Positions 1 to 9,050 of a stretch of 64,000 nucleotides of DNA are shown here, one piece after another. The translations under genes were made by a program, and so were the position numbers. Below the pieces are notes generated by a model. The model searched no databases, was not told the DNA's origin, and saw only the letters and a program-made list of their open reading frames with translations. Origin of the DNA: Hyphomicrobiales bacterium. Its GTDB lineage: Bacteria; Pseudomonadota; Alphaproteobacteria; Rhizobiales; Methyloligellaceae. The DNA lies in NCBI GenBank assembly GCA_021775595.1, contig JAJFHN010000010.1:62001-126000 (forward strand), given 5' to 3'. Positions within the stretch are counted from its first letter, which is position 1, and the number at the start of each line of letters is the position of its first letter.

Positions 1-879
1 ACCACCCCGATAGCGCTCTGCCGCCTCAAGCAGACGGTCGGTGGCGTCGTCGCGGCGGTTCAAAATGACGTCCTCGACGAGTTCCCTCAGCTCCGGCTTG
101 ATGTCGTCATAGATGGCGAGCTGACCGGCGTTGACGATCGCCATGTCGAGGCCGGCCGGAATGGCGTGAAACAAAAACACCGAATGCATGGCCTCGCGCA
201 CTTGGTTGTTGCCGCGAAACGAGAAGGAGAGATTGGAAATACCGCCCGATACATGAACGTGGGGGAGCGTCTCTTTGATGCGTCTGGCCGCCTCGATAAA
301 GGCGAGCGCATAACCATTGTGCTCCTCGATGCCGGTGGCCACGGCAAAGACATTGGGATCGAAGATTATGTCCTCGGGTGGAAAACCAATCTCGTCAATG
401 AGCGTCCTGTAAGCGCGTTCACAGATCGCAACCTTCCGGTCGGCCGTCTCGGCCTGACCGGTTTCGTCGAACGCCATGACAACCGCCGCCGCACCGTAAC
501 GGCGGATCTTGCGGGCCTGTTCCAGAAACGGCTTATCGCCCTCTTTGAGGCTGATCGAATTGACGATCGATTTGCCTTGCACGCATTTGAGGCCCGCCTC
601 GATGACCGACCATTTGGATGAGTCGATCATCACCGGCACCCGCGCGATATCGGGTTCAGAGGCAATGAGGTTGAGGAAGGTCGTCATCGCCGCTTCGGAA
701 TCGAGCATGCCCTCATCCATATTGACGTCGATGATTTGGGCACCATTTTCGACCTGCTCGCGGGCCACGTCGACGGCAGCCGCGTAATCATCGGCTTCGA
801 TGAGTTTGCGGAATTTGGCCGAGCCAGTGACGTTGGTCCGCTCGCCGATATTGACGAATGATTGGGCTGCGTTGCTCAC
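1..879 (-). CDS. metH2: Methionine synthase second chain, folate-binding part (partial, MetH2)
   Basis: This is the amino-terminal part of a B12-dependent methionine synthase chain; the carboxyl end lies beyond the left edge. The 293 visible codons form the pterin (methyltetrahydrofolate) binding barrel. They open with [13 protein letters not shown] and later show [11 protein letters not shown]-type and [10 protein letters not shown] motifs typical of MetH. Translation probably starts at a GTG (877-879) behind AAGGA. The break from the upstream homocysteine-binding chain falls in the natural inter-domain linker, so this looks like a real two-protein MetH, not a frameshift. The B12 and activation domains should lie outside the window. 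Last gene of the sahR-metF-metH1-metH2 operon. Confidence 0.9.
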   Translation of the reverse strand, partial: MSNAAQSFVNIGERTNVTGSAKFRKLIEADDYAAAVDVAREQVENGAQIIDVNMDEGMLDSEAAMTTFLNLIASEPDIARVPVMIDSSKWSVIEAGLKCVQGKSIVNSISLKEGDKPFLEQARKIRRYGAAAVVMAFDETGQAETADRKVAICERAYRTLIDEIGFPPEDIIFDPNVFAVATGIEEHNGYALAFIEAARRIKETLPHVHVSGGISNLSFSFRGNNQVREAMHSVFLFHAIPAGLDMAIVNAGQLAIYDDIKPELRELVEDVILNRRDDATDRLLEAAERYRGG

Positions 880-902
880 GTCGTTTGCGTCCTTGGCGTG
901 AT

Positions 903-1967
903 CTATTGGGGAAGCGCGTAGGGCTCGAGGCCCGAGAGGCGCATTCGCGGCTCGGGCACCGGCACCTCGCGAGGCGGATAAGGGCTGACAGCCTCGATGA
1001 CGGCTTTGATGTGGTCTGGCGAACTGCCACAGCAACCACCGATGATGTTGATGAGCCCGGATTGGGCCCATTCTCCGAGCAGCTCGGCCATCTCCTCCGG
1101 TGATTGATCGTACTCGCCCAATTCGTTCGGCAGGCCGGCATTGGGATAGGCGCAAATGAGCGTATCGGCGACCGCCGCCATATCGGCCACGGCCGGACGA
1201 AGTTGCTCGGCGCCGAACGCGCAATTCATTCCGGCAGCAAAGGGGTTGAGGTGCTGCATTGAATTCCAAAATGCTTCTGGCGTTTGGCCCGATAGATTGC
1301 GCCCCGACAGGTCGGTGATCGTGCCAGATACGATGATCGGGAGCTCAAGACCGAGTTCATCGAAGACCTCAAGCACCGCAAAGCCCGCCGCCTTGGCGTT
1401 CAGAGTGTCGAATACGGTCTCGATAAGCATGATGTCCGCGCCGCCCTCTATCAGGCCACGGACCTGCTCGCCATAAGCTTCGACAAGTTGATCGAAGGTC
1501 ACGTTGCGGAAACCTGGATTGTCGACATCGGGCGAGATCGATGCGGTCCGATTGGTTGGGCCGATCGCACCTGCCACGAAGCGCGGCTTGTCCGGTGTCT
1601 TGGCGCTCCAGCGGTCGGCGGCTTCGCGGGCCAACTGCGCGGCCGCGACATTCAACTCACGGGCGAGCCCGCCCAGGCCGTAATCGTCCAACGAAATCGA
1701 CGTGGCGTTGAAGCTGTTGGTTTCAACGATATCGGAACCCGCCTCGAAATAAGCGTCGTGGATGGCGCGAATGATGTCGGGCTGGGTCAAGGCCAATAGG
1801 TCGTTGTTGCCACGCAGATCGGAGGCGTGATCCTTGAAGCGCTCGCCGCGGTATTCGGCTTCGCCCAATTTGTGGCGCTGGATCATCGTTCCCATCGCGC
1901 CGTCGAGAAACAGGATTCGGGCCGCGGCGGCGGCCTGAAGCGTTTCCAGTGTTTCTTCGCGCGTCAT
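903..1967 (-). CDS. metH1: Homocysteine S-methyltransferase chain of split MetH
   Basis: 354 residues covering only the homocysteine-binding barrel of MetH. The zinc cysteines are visible as MNCAFGA and GGCCGSSP near the C-terminus, and the chain ends just after the SGLEP linker motif. It should bind zinc-thiolate homocysteine and receive the methyl group from the cobalamin chain encoded 23 bases downstream. Its ATG overlaps the metF stop codon (ATGA), which implies translational coupling. A single-chain MetH is about 1,230 residues, so this is one module. Two-chain MetH is known in other alphaproteobacteria. Confidence 0.93.
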   Translation of the reverse strand: MTREETLETLQAAAAARILFLDGAMGTMIQRHKLGEAEYRGERFKDHASDLRGNNDLLALTQPDIIRAIHDAYFEAGSDIVETNSFNATSISLDDYGLGGLARELNVAAAQLAREAADRWSAKTPDKPRFVAGAIGPTNRTASISPDVDNPGFRNVTFDQLVEAYGEQVRGLIEGGADIMLIETVFDTLNAKAAGFAVLEVFDELGLELPIIVSGTITDLSGRNLSGQTPEAFWNSMQHLNPFAAGMNCAFGAEQLRPAVADMAAVADTLICAYPNAGLPNELGEYDQSPEEMAELLGEWAQSGLINIIGGCCGSSPDHIKAVIEAVSPYPPREVPVPEPRMRLSGLEPYALPQ

Positions 1968-2872
1968 GAAGAGACTTCCTCCTGCACGTCTTCACTCCCC
2001 AGTTGCAAACCAAGCTGGCTGCAGATCTGCTCCACAAGAGGGGCTCGATTGAGGGTGTAGAAATGAAACTCCCGAACGCCCGCCTCTTTAAGAGCAAGCG
2101 CCTGCTTGCCCGCCACATCTATCGCCACTTCGGCGTGCTCTTGGGGATTGTCTTCGAGCCCCTCGAAGCGCTTCACCAGCCAGTCGGGCACGTCGGTGCC
2201 ACAGCGCGCGGCAAAGCCCGCGACCTGCTTGAAATTGTGAATCGGGATCAAACCGGGCCGAATGGGCGCATCGATGCCGCGTGCCCGGGCCGCATCGAGA
2301 AAGCGAAAGAAGCCATCGTTATCGAAGAAGAATTGGGTGATCGCCCGACTCGCGCCCGCATCGATTTTTGCCTGCAGAATATCGAGGTCCTTCTCAAGGC
2401 CGACGCTCTCGGGATGGCATTCGGGATACGCCGATACCGAAATGTCGAAGTCGCCAATACGGCGAATCCCCGCCACCAGCTCGGCCGCGGTCGCATAGCC
2501 GTCGGGATGGGGTTCGAAGGCCGTGCCCAAACCCGTCACGGGATCGCCGCGCAGAGCCACCAGACGGCGAACGCCCATGTCGAGATAGCTGCGGATGACT
2601 TCGTCGACCTCGTCGCGCGAGGCGGCCACACATGTCAAATGCGCTGCCGGCACAAGTTGTGTCTCGTCAAGAATGCGCGCTACGGTTGCGTGGGTGCGCT
2701 CCCGCGTCGAACCGCCAGCGCCGTAGGTCACGGACACGAATTGAGGTCCGAGCGGCGCCAGTTGATTGATGGACGACCAAAGGGTCGCGGCCATCTTATC
2801 TGTCTTGGGCGGAAAGAACTCGAACGATACGCTCAACGGTTCTGCGGACATGGTCTGTTGTGCGTCTGTCAC
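1964..2872 (-). CDS. metF: 5,10-methylenetetrahydrofolate reductase
   Basis: About 302 residues. MetF reduces methylene-THF to methyl-THF with FAD and NADH and so feeds the methionine synthase encoded downstream. The family motifs FEFFPPKT near the start and ALRGDP in the middle are present. I chose the GTG at 2872 because it overlaps the sahR stop (GTGA) and has a GGAGG ribosome-binding site about 8 bases upstream. The ATG at 2851 would give 295 residues, equally close to E. coli MetF (296). The tight overlaps on both sides show that regulator and enzymes are cotranscribed. Confidence 0.93.
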   Translation of the reverse strand: MTDAQQTMSAEPLSVSFEFFPPKTDKMAATLWSSINQLAPLGPQFVSVTYGAGGSTRERTHATVARILDETQLVPAAHLTCVAASRDEVDEVIRSYLDMGVRRLVALRGDPVTGLGTAFEPHPDGYATAAELVAGIRRIGDFDISVSAYPECHPESVGLEKDLDILQAKIDAGASRAITQFFFDNDGFFRFLDAARARGIDAPIRPGLIPIHNFKQVAGFAARCGTDVPDWLVKRFEGLEDNPQEHAEVAIDVAGKQALALKEAGVREFHFYTLNRAPLVEQICSQLGLQLGSEDVQEEVSS

Positions 2873-3879
2873 GAAACGGCCTCCAGCTTTTTCGAGCGGC
2901 TCACTCGCGAGACAATGGGTTCGCGCTCGCCAAGCCAAAGACGGACCGTCAGTTTGTTGCCGCTCTCTTTCTTCTTAGGCTCGAGCTCGCGGACAGCCGT
3001 CATGGTCAAGCCGGCGTCCTCGAACCATTGAGCCATTTGATCGCGCTCGAATCCCAATCTCAAATGAGCGAATTCTTCGCGCAGAAAATCGAGACCGTGG
3101 GCTGCGAAATCGACCACCAGCAGGCGGCCGCCGGGTGCAAGAACGCGCGCGGCCTCGCGCAAGGCCGGCGCTGGATCGCTCAAAAAATGCAGCACTTGGT
3201 GCAGGATCACGGCATCAGCCAGTCCATCGCTCAATCCAAGACTGAACAAGTCGCCCTGGCGCACCTGGCAATGGCGCATGCCGGCCTGCTCTAGCTTTAC
3301 GCGGCCGTAGGCCAGCATATCGGGGTTCATATCAATGCCGATACCGCGCCGGACATAGGGCGCGAACAGTTCCATGATTCGTGCCGTTCCGGTGCCCAGA
3401 TCAACCAGCAGATCGAACGGACCCTCACCCAGCGCCGCAAGCATTGCCGCTTCGACCTGCTGTTCGGTGATATGTAGCGTGCGGATGCGATCCCATTGAT
3501 CGGCATGGGCCCTGAAATAGATCTGAGCGGCTTCGGCGCGCTCTTCGCGAACCGCCGCGGCGCGGTCGCGGTCGCGTTTCAAAACCACGTCTTCTGAATC
3601 CAATGCCCTGATGAACTCCTCCACGAGGCGCGCCGGCGCGCCGGTTTCGGCAAGCCGGAAAAACACCCAACTGCCCTCGCGGAAGCGCTCGATCAAGCCG
3701 GCGTCGGCGAGCAATTTGAGGTGACGGCTGATGCGCGGTTGGCTCTGTCCCAAGATGCGCGTCAGATCGCTCACATTGTGTTCGCCCCGGGCGAGCAGCG
3801 CCAAGAGCCTAAGCCTGGTTGCTTCGCCGGCCGCCTTGAGTGAGGCAAGCGCACCGGCGCTGGAGAGCGGGTCGGACAT
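2869..3879 (-). CDS. sahR: ArsR-family regulator with methyltransferase-like sensor domain (SahR-type)
   Basis: 336 residues with two parts. An ArsR winged helix lies at about residues 10-80 (recognition region SQPRISRHLKLL), followed by a class I methyltransferase fold with the SAM/SAH motif VDLGTGTARI at about 159-168. SahR regulators of Proteobacteria have this layout; the methylase-like domain senses S-adenosylhomocysteine, which releases the repressor from DNA and induces SAM-cycle genes including metF and metH. Here it heads the operon containing exactly those genes, and a perfect palindrome sits 41 bases upstream of its ATG. The function is inferred from architecture and context; the sequence does not show whether the domain also catalyses methylation. 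Confidence 0.85.
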   Translation of the reverse strand: MSDPLSSAGALASLKAAGEATRLRLLALLARGEHNVSDLTRILGQSQPRISRHLKLLADAGLIERFREGSWVFFRLAETGAPARLVEEFIRALDSEDVVLKRDRDRAAAVREERAEAAQIYFRAHADQWDRIRTLHITEQQVEAAMLAALGEGPFDLLVDLGTGTARIMELFAPYVRRGIGIDMNPDMLAYGRVKLEQAGMRHCQVRQGDLFSLGLSDGLADAVILHQVLHFLSDPAPALREAARVLAPGGRLLVVDFAAHGLDFLREEFAHLRLGFERDQMAQWFEDAGLTMTAVRELEPKKKESGNKLTVRLWLGEREPIVSRVSRSKKLEAVS

Positions 3880-3916
3880 GGCCGCGATGATCTCTGATGT
3901 CTGTTAACAAGAGTTT

Positions 3917-3944
3917 ACGATATAAAGATATCTTTATATGTCAA
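3917..3944 (-). promoter_or_regulatory. Promoter and SahR-type operator of the metF-metH operon
   Basis: A perfect 20-bp palindrome, atataaagatatctttatat, occupies 3920-3939. On the minus strand a TTGACA -35 box (3944-3939) abuts it, and a TATCGT -10-like box (3922-3917) overlaps its other edge with a 16-bp spacer. A repressor bound here would occlude the promoter. AT-rich sites with an AAAGATATCTTT core are what I recall for SahR-family operators; I could not verify this against a motif database. Confidence 0.75.
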
Positions 3945-4072
3945 TCGCAAATAGTTTGCGCAAGTCTCCTTGGCTGTAACCATGGGCCGGGTTGGGCTTT
4001 CGCATCCAGAGACAATTTGGCTAAGATAACTGCCATAGTCCGGTTTCAGTTCAGCCACATCAGCGAGCCCCC

Positions 4073-4936
4073 ATGCTTACCGCCGCAAAGATTTCCAAAT
4101 TCTCCATCAAATTCGCGCTTATCACCACTATATGCCTGACGACATTCGAGCTGACGGCGCCCGCCGCTCGGGCCGAAGCGCCAAGCGATGCCGGCAGCGC
4201 CGGTCTCGAGGCCGTGATCGCCGGCAATCACCGCGACCCAAAGAACGCCGCACGCGATACGTTCAGACATCCCAAAGAGACCTTGAGCTTTTTCGGCCTG
4301 AAACCGGATATGAGTGTGGTTGAGATTTGGCCCGGAACGGGCTGGTACACCGAGATCTTAGCGCCCTATCTCAAAGAAAGCGGCACCTATTATGCCGCCA
4401 GTTGGGACAAGGACGAAAAGCGCAGTTTTGTCCAAGAGAACTTGAAAAAATATCACGACAAACTGAAGAGCCGGCCGGATATCTATGACAAGGTCACGGT
4501 CACGGAACTCTCCAAATCCAAAACCAACATTGCGCCCGCCGGCTCGGCCGACATGGTTCTTACCTTCCGCAACGTTCACAATTGGATGCTGCATGGATTT
4601 GACCAGGCCGTGTTCGAGACAATGTTTGCCGTGCTCAAGCCGGGAGGTGTTCTGGGTGTGGTCGAACATCGCGCCGACCCCGAGGCCTTTCCTGATCCGC
4701 AAGCCAAATCGGGCTACGTGCAAGAAGATCAGGTGATCCAAATGGCCGAAGCGGCTGGATTTAAGCTGGTCGAAAAATCGGAAATCAACGCCAATCCACG
4801 CGACACCCGCAAGCACCCCAGAGGCGTGTGGACGCTGCCGCCGACTTTGCTGCTGAAAGACCGCAATCGCGAGAAATACCTCGCCATTGGCGAGAGCGAC
4901 CGGATGACACTGAAATTCGTTAAACCAGCGTCCTGA
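4073..4936 (+). CDS. Exported class I methyltransferase-fold protein (COG4798-like)
   Basis: 287 residues. A signal peptide is likely: a basic start, a hydrophobic stretch ending in TTFELTAPAARAEA, then the mature protein. The rest resembles predicted methyltransferases with a degenerate motif I, VVEIWPGTGWYTEIL, and a later VLKPGGVLGVVEHR stretch. SAM is a cytoplasmic cofactor, so an exported member is odd and may bind something else or act before export. It is divergent from the methionine operon with about 190 bases between the starts, but nothing links it to that pathway directly. Substrate unknown. Confidence 0.8.
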   Translation: MLTAAKISKFSIKFALITTICLTTFELTAPAARAEAPSDAGSAGLEAVIAGNHRDPKNAARDTFRHPKETLSFFGLKPDMSVVEIWPGTGWYTEILAPYLKESGTYYAASWDKDEKRSFVQENLKKYHDKLKSRPDIYDKVTVTELSKSKTNIAPAGSADMVLTFRNVHNWMLHGFDQAVFETMFAVLKPGGVLGVVEHRADPEAFPDPQAKSGYVQEDQVIQMAEAAGFKLVEKSEINANPRDTRKHPRGVWTLPPTLLLKDRNREKYLAIGESDRMTLKFVKPAS

Positions 4937-4952
4937 GGCCGCGCGCCGCCTG

Positions 4953-5378
4953 CTATTTCACGGTGATGGTGATCGTCTCCGATTCGATCGGCGGATCGTG
5001 CGGTATGTGGTTGAGGTCGCCGACGATCAGCTGAAGCGTGTGTTGACCGGGCGCGAGCTCGATGCTCGTTTCGGTCTGGCCGCCGCCGAAATGCTTATGG
5101 GTGTCGTCGGCTGGAATGGCGGCGTCATAGTCTTCGAGCTTTTGATCGATCAGCAGATGATGGTGGCCGGTCGCCGCCTTCTCGGTTCCTGCTGGCGCCA
5201 CTCCCAATCCCTTAAGACCAAAGCTTACGGTCAGCGGACTGGCGACTTGCGCGCCGTCGGTGGGCGTAATGAAATAGACCGCAGCGCTCTCTGGCGCCTT
5301 GGTGCGTTGTGCCCAGGCGGGCGCCGGAGTTATGAGAAGCGCGAAAACGAGCGCGGCTGCAACGCTGCTGTATTTCAT
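4953..5378 (-). CDS. DUF4399 domain periplasmic protein
   Basis: 141 residues with a clear signal peptide ending ...LITPAPAWAQ. The mature part has the DUF4399 pattern: VYFITPTDGAQVASPLTVSFGLKGLGVAP, then a GHHHLLID segment, DDTHKHFGGGQTE and a final beta-rich LQLIVGDLNHIPH. The repeated histidines could bind a metal, but this is inference. It converges on the exported methyltransferase-fold gene with a 16-base gap. The function of the domain is not established. Confidence 0.82.
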   Translation of the reverse strand: MKYSSVAAALVFALLITPAPAWAQRTKAPESAAVYFITPTDGAQVASPLTVSFGLKGLGVAPAGTEKAATGHHHLLIDQKLEDYDAAIPADDTHKHFGGGQTETSIELAPGQHTLQLIVGDLNHIPHDPPIESETITITVK

Positions 5379-5469
5379 TCTGCCTGTCTCCTGTTTGGTG
5401 GCTGTGGGCTTGTCTCTTCAAACTTAGCCTGGATATGGCGGGAGTGGGAGGAACATCAAGGCTGGCTGC

Positions 5470-7128
5470 TCAATCGCGGGTGAAGCGCTTGTACCGAATG
5501 CGCTTGGGAATGATCGAATCCTCACCCAACCGCCGCTTCTTGTCTTCTTCGTAGTCGGCAAAATTGCCTTCGAACCATTCGACGTGGGAATCACCCTCAA
5601 AAGCCAGCATGTGGGTGGCAATGCGATCGAGGAAGAAGCGATCATGGCTGATGATAACGGCGCAACCGGCGAAGTCCTCCAGGGCTGCCTCCAAGGCTGA
5701 GAGCGTCTCGACATCGAGATCGTTGGTCGGTGCGTCAAGCAGCAGCAGATTGGCGCCGAGCTGGAGCATCTTCGCCAGATGCACGCGGTTGCGTTCACCG
5801 CCCGAGAGCTGGCCGACCTTCTTTTGCTGATCGCCGCCGCGGAAATTGAACCAGCTGACATAGGCGCGCGATTGCACCTCGCGTTTGCCGAGCTCGATCA
5901 CGTCGTTGCCGCCTGAGATCTCCTCCCAGACCGTCTTGCCGTCGGCCAGCGTGTCGCGGCTCTGATCGACATAGCCGAGTTCGACCGTATCGCCGATCCT
6001 GATTTCGCCGGAATCAGGTTTCTCCTGTTCGGTGATCATCCGGAACAGCGTGGTCTTGCCAGCGCCGTTGGGTCCGATGACGCCAACGATGCCGCCGGCA
6101 GGCAGCTTGAAGGAGAGGCCATCGATCAACAGTTGATCGCCGAATCCCTTTGCCAGGTCCTTCGCCTCAATCACCAAATCACCCAACCTGGGTCCGGGGG
6201 GGATGGTGATCTGTGTCCGCTTGACGTCATCGCGATTGGCCTCGGCCAACAGCTCATCGTAGGCGCGAACGCGCGCTTTTGATTTGGCTTGGCGAGCCCG
6301 AGGGCTCGCTTGGATCCACTCGAGTTCGCGCTGCAAGGTCCGCTCGCGGGCTTCGTCATGGCTCTTTTCTACGCTCAGACGCTTCTGCTTCTGGCCCAGC
6401 CACGAAGAGTAGTTGCCTTCGTATGGAACGCCCTTGCCACGATCGAGCTCCAGCGTCCAACCGGTGATGTTGTCCAGAAAATACCGGTCATGGGTGACCA
6501 TCGCCACGGTACCGGTATAGGCCTGCAGAAAACTTTCCAGCCAGGCGACGGTTTCAGCATCCAGGTGGTTTGTCGGCTCGTCGAGCAGCAGAATGTCGGG
6601 CCGGCGCAACAGAAGACGGCAGAGCGCCACCCGGCGGCGTTCACCGCCCGAAAGCTTGTCGACCTGACTATCGCCCGGCGGGCAGCGCAAAGCTTCCATG
6701 GCCATCTCAACCCGAGACTCCAAGTCCCACAAATCATGCGCGTCTATTTCATCTTGCAGGCGCGACATCTCCTCGGCGGTTTCGTCCGAATAATTCACCG
6801 CCAGCTCGTTATAGCGCTCGAGCATCGCTTGCTTTTCGGACACGCCTTCCATGACGTTGCCGGCGACATCCTTGGTTGCATCGAGTTCCGGCTCTTGGGG
6901 CAGATAGCCGACCGTAATCCCCTCTGCCGCCCACGCCTCGCCCGTGAATTCGGTATCGAGACCCGCCATGATGCGCAGCAGCGTCGACTTGCCCGCGCCG
7001 TTGACGCCGACGACACCGATCTTGGCGCCGGGCAGAAATGACAGCGTGATGTCCTGAAGCACCGCCTTGCCGCCGGCATAGGCCTTCGACAAATGATTCA
7101 TGACATAAACGTATTGCGGTGTGCTCAT
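5470..7128 (-). CDS. ettA: Energy-dependent translational throttle protein EttA (ABC-F)
   Basis: 552 residues from the ATG at 7128; the open frame extends further upstream, but this start matches the family length (E. coli 555). It is an ABC-F ATPase with two ATP-binding cassettes and no membrane domain; EttA binds the ribosomal E site and gates early elongation according to energy charge. Cassette 1 has GVNGAGKST and an intact [11 protein letters not shown]. Cassette 2 has GPNGAGKTT and [11 protein letters not shown], but its Walker B reads [12 protein letters not shown]. The catalytic glutamate is therefore alanine (about residue 466, codon GCA at 5731-5733). That could abolish hydrolysis at site 2 or be an assembly error. 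Confidence 0.93.
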   Translation of the reverse strand: MSTPQYVYVMNHLSKAYAGGKAVLQDITLSFLPGAKIGVVGVNGAGKSTLLRIMAGLDTEFTGEAWAAEGITVGYLPQEPELDATKDVAGNVMEGVSEKQAMLERYNELAVNYSDETAEEMSRLQDEIDAHDLWDLESRVEMAMEALRCPPGDSQVDKLSGGERRRVALCRLLLRRPDILLLDEPTNHLDAETVAWLESFLQAYTGTVAMVTHDRYFLDNITGWTLELDRGKGVPYEGNYSSWLGQKQKRLSVEKSHDEARERTLQRELEWIQASPRARQAKSKARVRAYDELLAEANRDDVKRTQITIPPGPRLGDLVIEAKDLAKGFGDQLLIDGLSFKLPAGGIVGVIGPNGAGKTTLFRMITEQEKPDSGEIRIGDTVELGYVDQSRDTLADGKTVWEEISGGNDVIELGKREVQSRAYVSWFNFRGGDQQKKVGQLSGGERNRVHLAKMLQLGANLLLLDAPTNDLDVETLSALEAALEDFAGCAVIISHDRFFLDRIATHMLAFEGDSHVEWFEGNFADYEEDKKRRLGEDSIIPKRIRYKRFTRD

Positions 7129-7245
7129 GGGTCGGGGTTGCCTCGAAGCGAAAAGAGAATCGCTGATGTGGAAGAGAGTGGCGGCTCTTCTAGCCAATCT
7201 GTCCGCCAGGCTCAATAATGCGATCGATAAAACAGGGAGACGACC

Positions 7246-7908
7246 TTGAACCAGCCCAACAGTTCACCGGCTCCAGATCAAAAGCAACTGCTCTATTTCG
7301 CCGATCCCATGTGCTCATGGTGCTGGGGCTTTTCACCGGTGATTATGGCGATCGCCGAAACCCATGGCGAGCGTCTTCCGATCCGGCCGATGATGGGCGG
7401 GCTGCGCCCTGGCACCGACAAGGCGATGGACGAAAGCGATAAAGGCGAGATCCGCAGTCATTGGGAGCACGTTCAAAGCGGCACGGGGCAGGATTTCGAC
7501 TTCGACTTTTTCGAGCGCGACGGTTTCGTCTACGACACCGAGCCGGCCTGCCGGGCAGTGGTGACGGCGCGGGGGCACGGTTCGGTCCAGGGCCTCGCGA
7601 TGCTGGCGCGATTGCATCGTGCGTTTTATGCGGAAAACCAAGACATCACCGATGCCGGCGTCGTCGCCAAGCTGGCGCTGGAAGAAGGGCTCGATGAGGG
7701 AAATTTCTCCGAGATTTTTGCCTCCGAGACCGCCAAGCAAGTGACCGAAGCCGACTTCCAGATTGCTCAGCGGCTTGGCATCCGGGGCTTTCCGACGCTG
7801 TTGGCCGGCACCGAACAAGAGGGTTTCGCGCTCGTCACCAACGGTTATCAACCGCTCGAGGCGCTGGCCGGGCCGATTGCGCAGTGGCTGGAAGATGAGG
7901 TCACCTGA
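7246..7908 (+). CDS. DsbA-family thioredoxin-fold protein (CSWC)
   Basis: 220 residues of a DsbA/FrnE-like oxidoreductase. The active-site motif PMCSWCWGF (cysteines about 23 and 26) follows the first strand LLYFAD, and a cis-proline segment GIRGFPTLL lies near residue 185. There is no signal peptide, so it is likely cytoplasmic, like the predicted protein-disulfide isomerases of COG3531. The proposed start is TTG at 7246, placed behind AGGGAG; no suitable ATG precedes the CSWC motif. It is divergent from ettA. The partner substrate is unknown. Confidence 0.85.
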   Translation: MNQPNSSPAPDQKQLLYFADPMCSWCWGFSPVIMAIAETHGERLPIRPMMGGLRPGTDKAMDESDKGEIRSHWEHVQSGTGQDFDFDFFERDGFVYDTEPACRAVVTARGHGSVQGLAMLARLHRAFYAENQDITDAGVVAKLALEEGLDEGNFSEIFASETAKQVTEADFQIAQRLGIRGFPTLLAGTEQEGFALVTNGYQPLEALAGPIAQWLEDEVT

Positions 7909-7920
7909 GGACCTTGGCCA

Positions 7921-8955
7921 TCAAGCGCGAAACAGTTGCGGCAGGCGGTCCTTGATGTCGGCCGCCAAGCGGTCGAGATGATTGTCAGACATCGGGCGCA
8001 CGTCGCCGAGCGCTGCGGAAAAAGTCTCAATGCCCAAATTCGCAATGGACAGACAGCGGCACCAATCGTTGGCCAACAGCCATTGCCGGTACTCGGCCTC
8101 CTCCGGCTTGAAGGAGTGATGCTCGGGTGCGACGCCGATCACCGGCAAGCGCGCGGCGATCGCCTCCGAGAGCATTGTGCTTGAGTCCTCGGTGCAGACG
8201 ACGATATCGCTGCGGCCAAACAGCTTGGGCAGCGTGCCCGGACCAGCCCAGCGATAATCGATGAAGTCGGCGACGACGTTTTTGTCTTTGGCCAATTCGA
8301 ACACCGCCTCGCCAACGGATCTGTCGGTGCGGCGCGATGTGGATATCAGCCAGCGCGTCCCCCAGGCCGCCGAAAGCGCGCGAAGGAAAGCGATCAGCGC
8401 CTGCCATTCCTCCGTGCGATAACGGAACAGGCCAGAGTCCCCGCCGATCAGCAGACCGGCAAACTGGGGACGATTTGCGCCATTGAAGACGGGTACTGCA
8501 GCGGGCCGGCCAAGCGCATCGGGATCCATAGCGCTTGGCTTCAAGGTGACGAGATGGCGCGGACGCCCGGCAAAACGTTCATATGACGTGATGACCAAAG
8601 ACAGATCTTCCGGCGGCACGTCCCGCAGCGATCCGCAAAAAATATTCGGCACGTCCAGCGCGCGCGCCGCAGCTACATTGGCGGGCAAGGTCTCGCCGCC
8701 GGCTGAGAGCACGAGATCGGCATCGCCCAGCGCTTGCGGCCCAACGCCATAACCCAGACGCAGAATAAGCCGCGGCGGCAAACCTGCAGACAGCGCGCGC
8801 CGCAGGATGCGGGTCGGTATCAAGGAATTGCGGTCGATGCGCAGCTCGCGGATACTGGCAGACCCCAACCGCGCCAGAGCGGCTCCAACGCCCTCGGCCA
8901 AATGATAATGGCCGGGCCGCCCGTCGGAGAGCAGCAAGACTTTCAATTCATTCAT
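7921..8955 (-). CDS. ELM1/GtrOC1-family putative glycosyltransferase (copy 1)
   Basis: 344 residues of the mitochondrial-fission-ELM1-like family (DUF1022). The N-terminus LLLSDGRPGHYHLAEGV and the C-terminal CTEDSSTMLSEAIAARLPVIGVAP resemble the two Rossmann halves of GT-B glycosyltransferases. The family name comes from plant ELM1; the bacterial members are predicted sugar transferases with unknown acceptors. The gene overlaps nothing and converges on the DsbA-like gene. A second, divergent family member lies at 25191-26234. Confidence 0.8.
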   Translation of the reverse strand: MNELKVLLLSDGRPGHYHLAEGVGAALARLGSASIRELRIDRNSLIPTRILRRALSAGLPPRLILRLGYGVGPQALGDADLVLSAGGETLPANVAAARALDVPNIFCGSLRDVPPEDLSLVITSYERFAGRPRHLVTLKPSAMDPDALGRPAAVPVFNGANRPQFAGLLIGGDSGLFRYRTEEWQALIAFLRALSAAWGTRWLISTSRRTDRSVGEAVFELAKDKNVVADFIDYRWAGPGTLPKLFGRSDIVVCTEDSSTMLSEAIAARLPVIGVAPEHHSFKPEEAEYRQWLLANDWCRCLSIANLGIETFSAALGDVRPMSDNHLDRLAADIKDRLPQLFRA

Positions 8956-9050
8956 GCCGGCTCACCCATTGGCGTTGCGTCTGCGGCAGGCATCATTAGA
9001 GTCCAATCCAAATTATACCCAAGCACCCGCCGAAGAGAGTCTCCCAACAT

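Noticed and set aside
2003-3031. 342-codon open frame on the plus strand
   Set aside because: It is antisense to metF and sahR, which have clear family motifs; the frame is a by-product of GC-rich codon bias.
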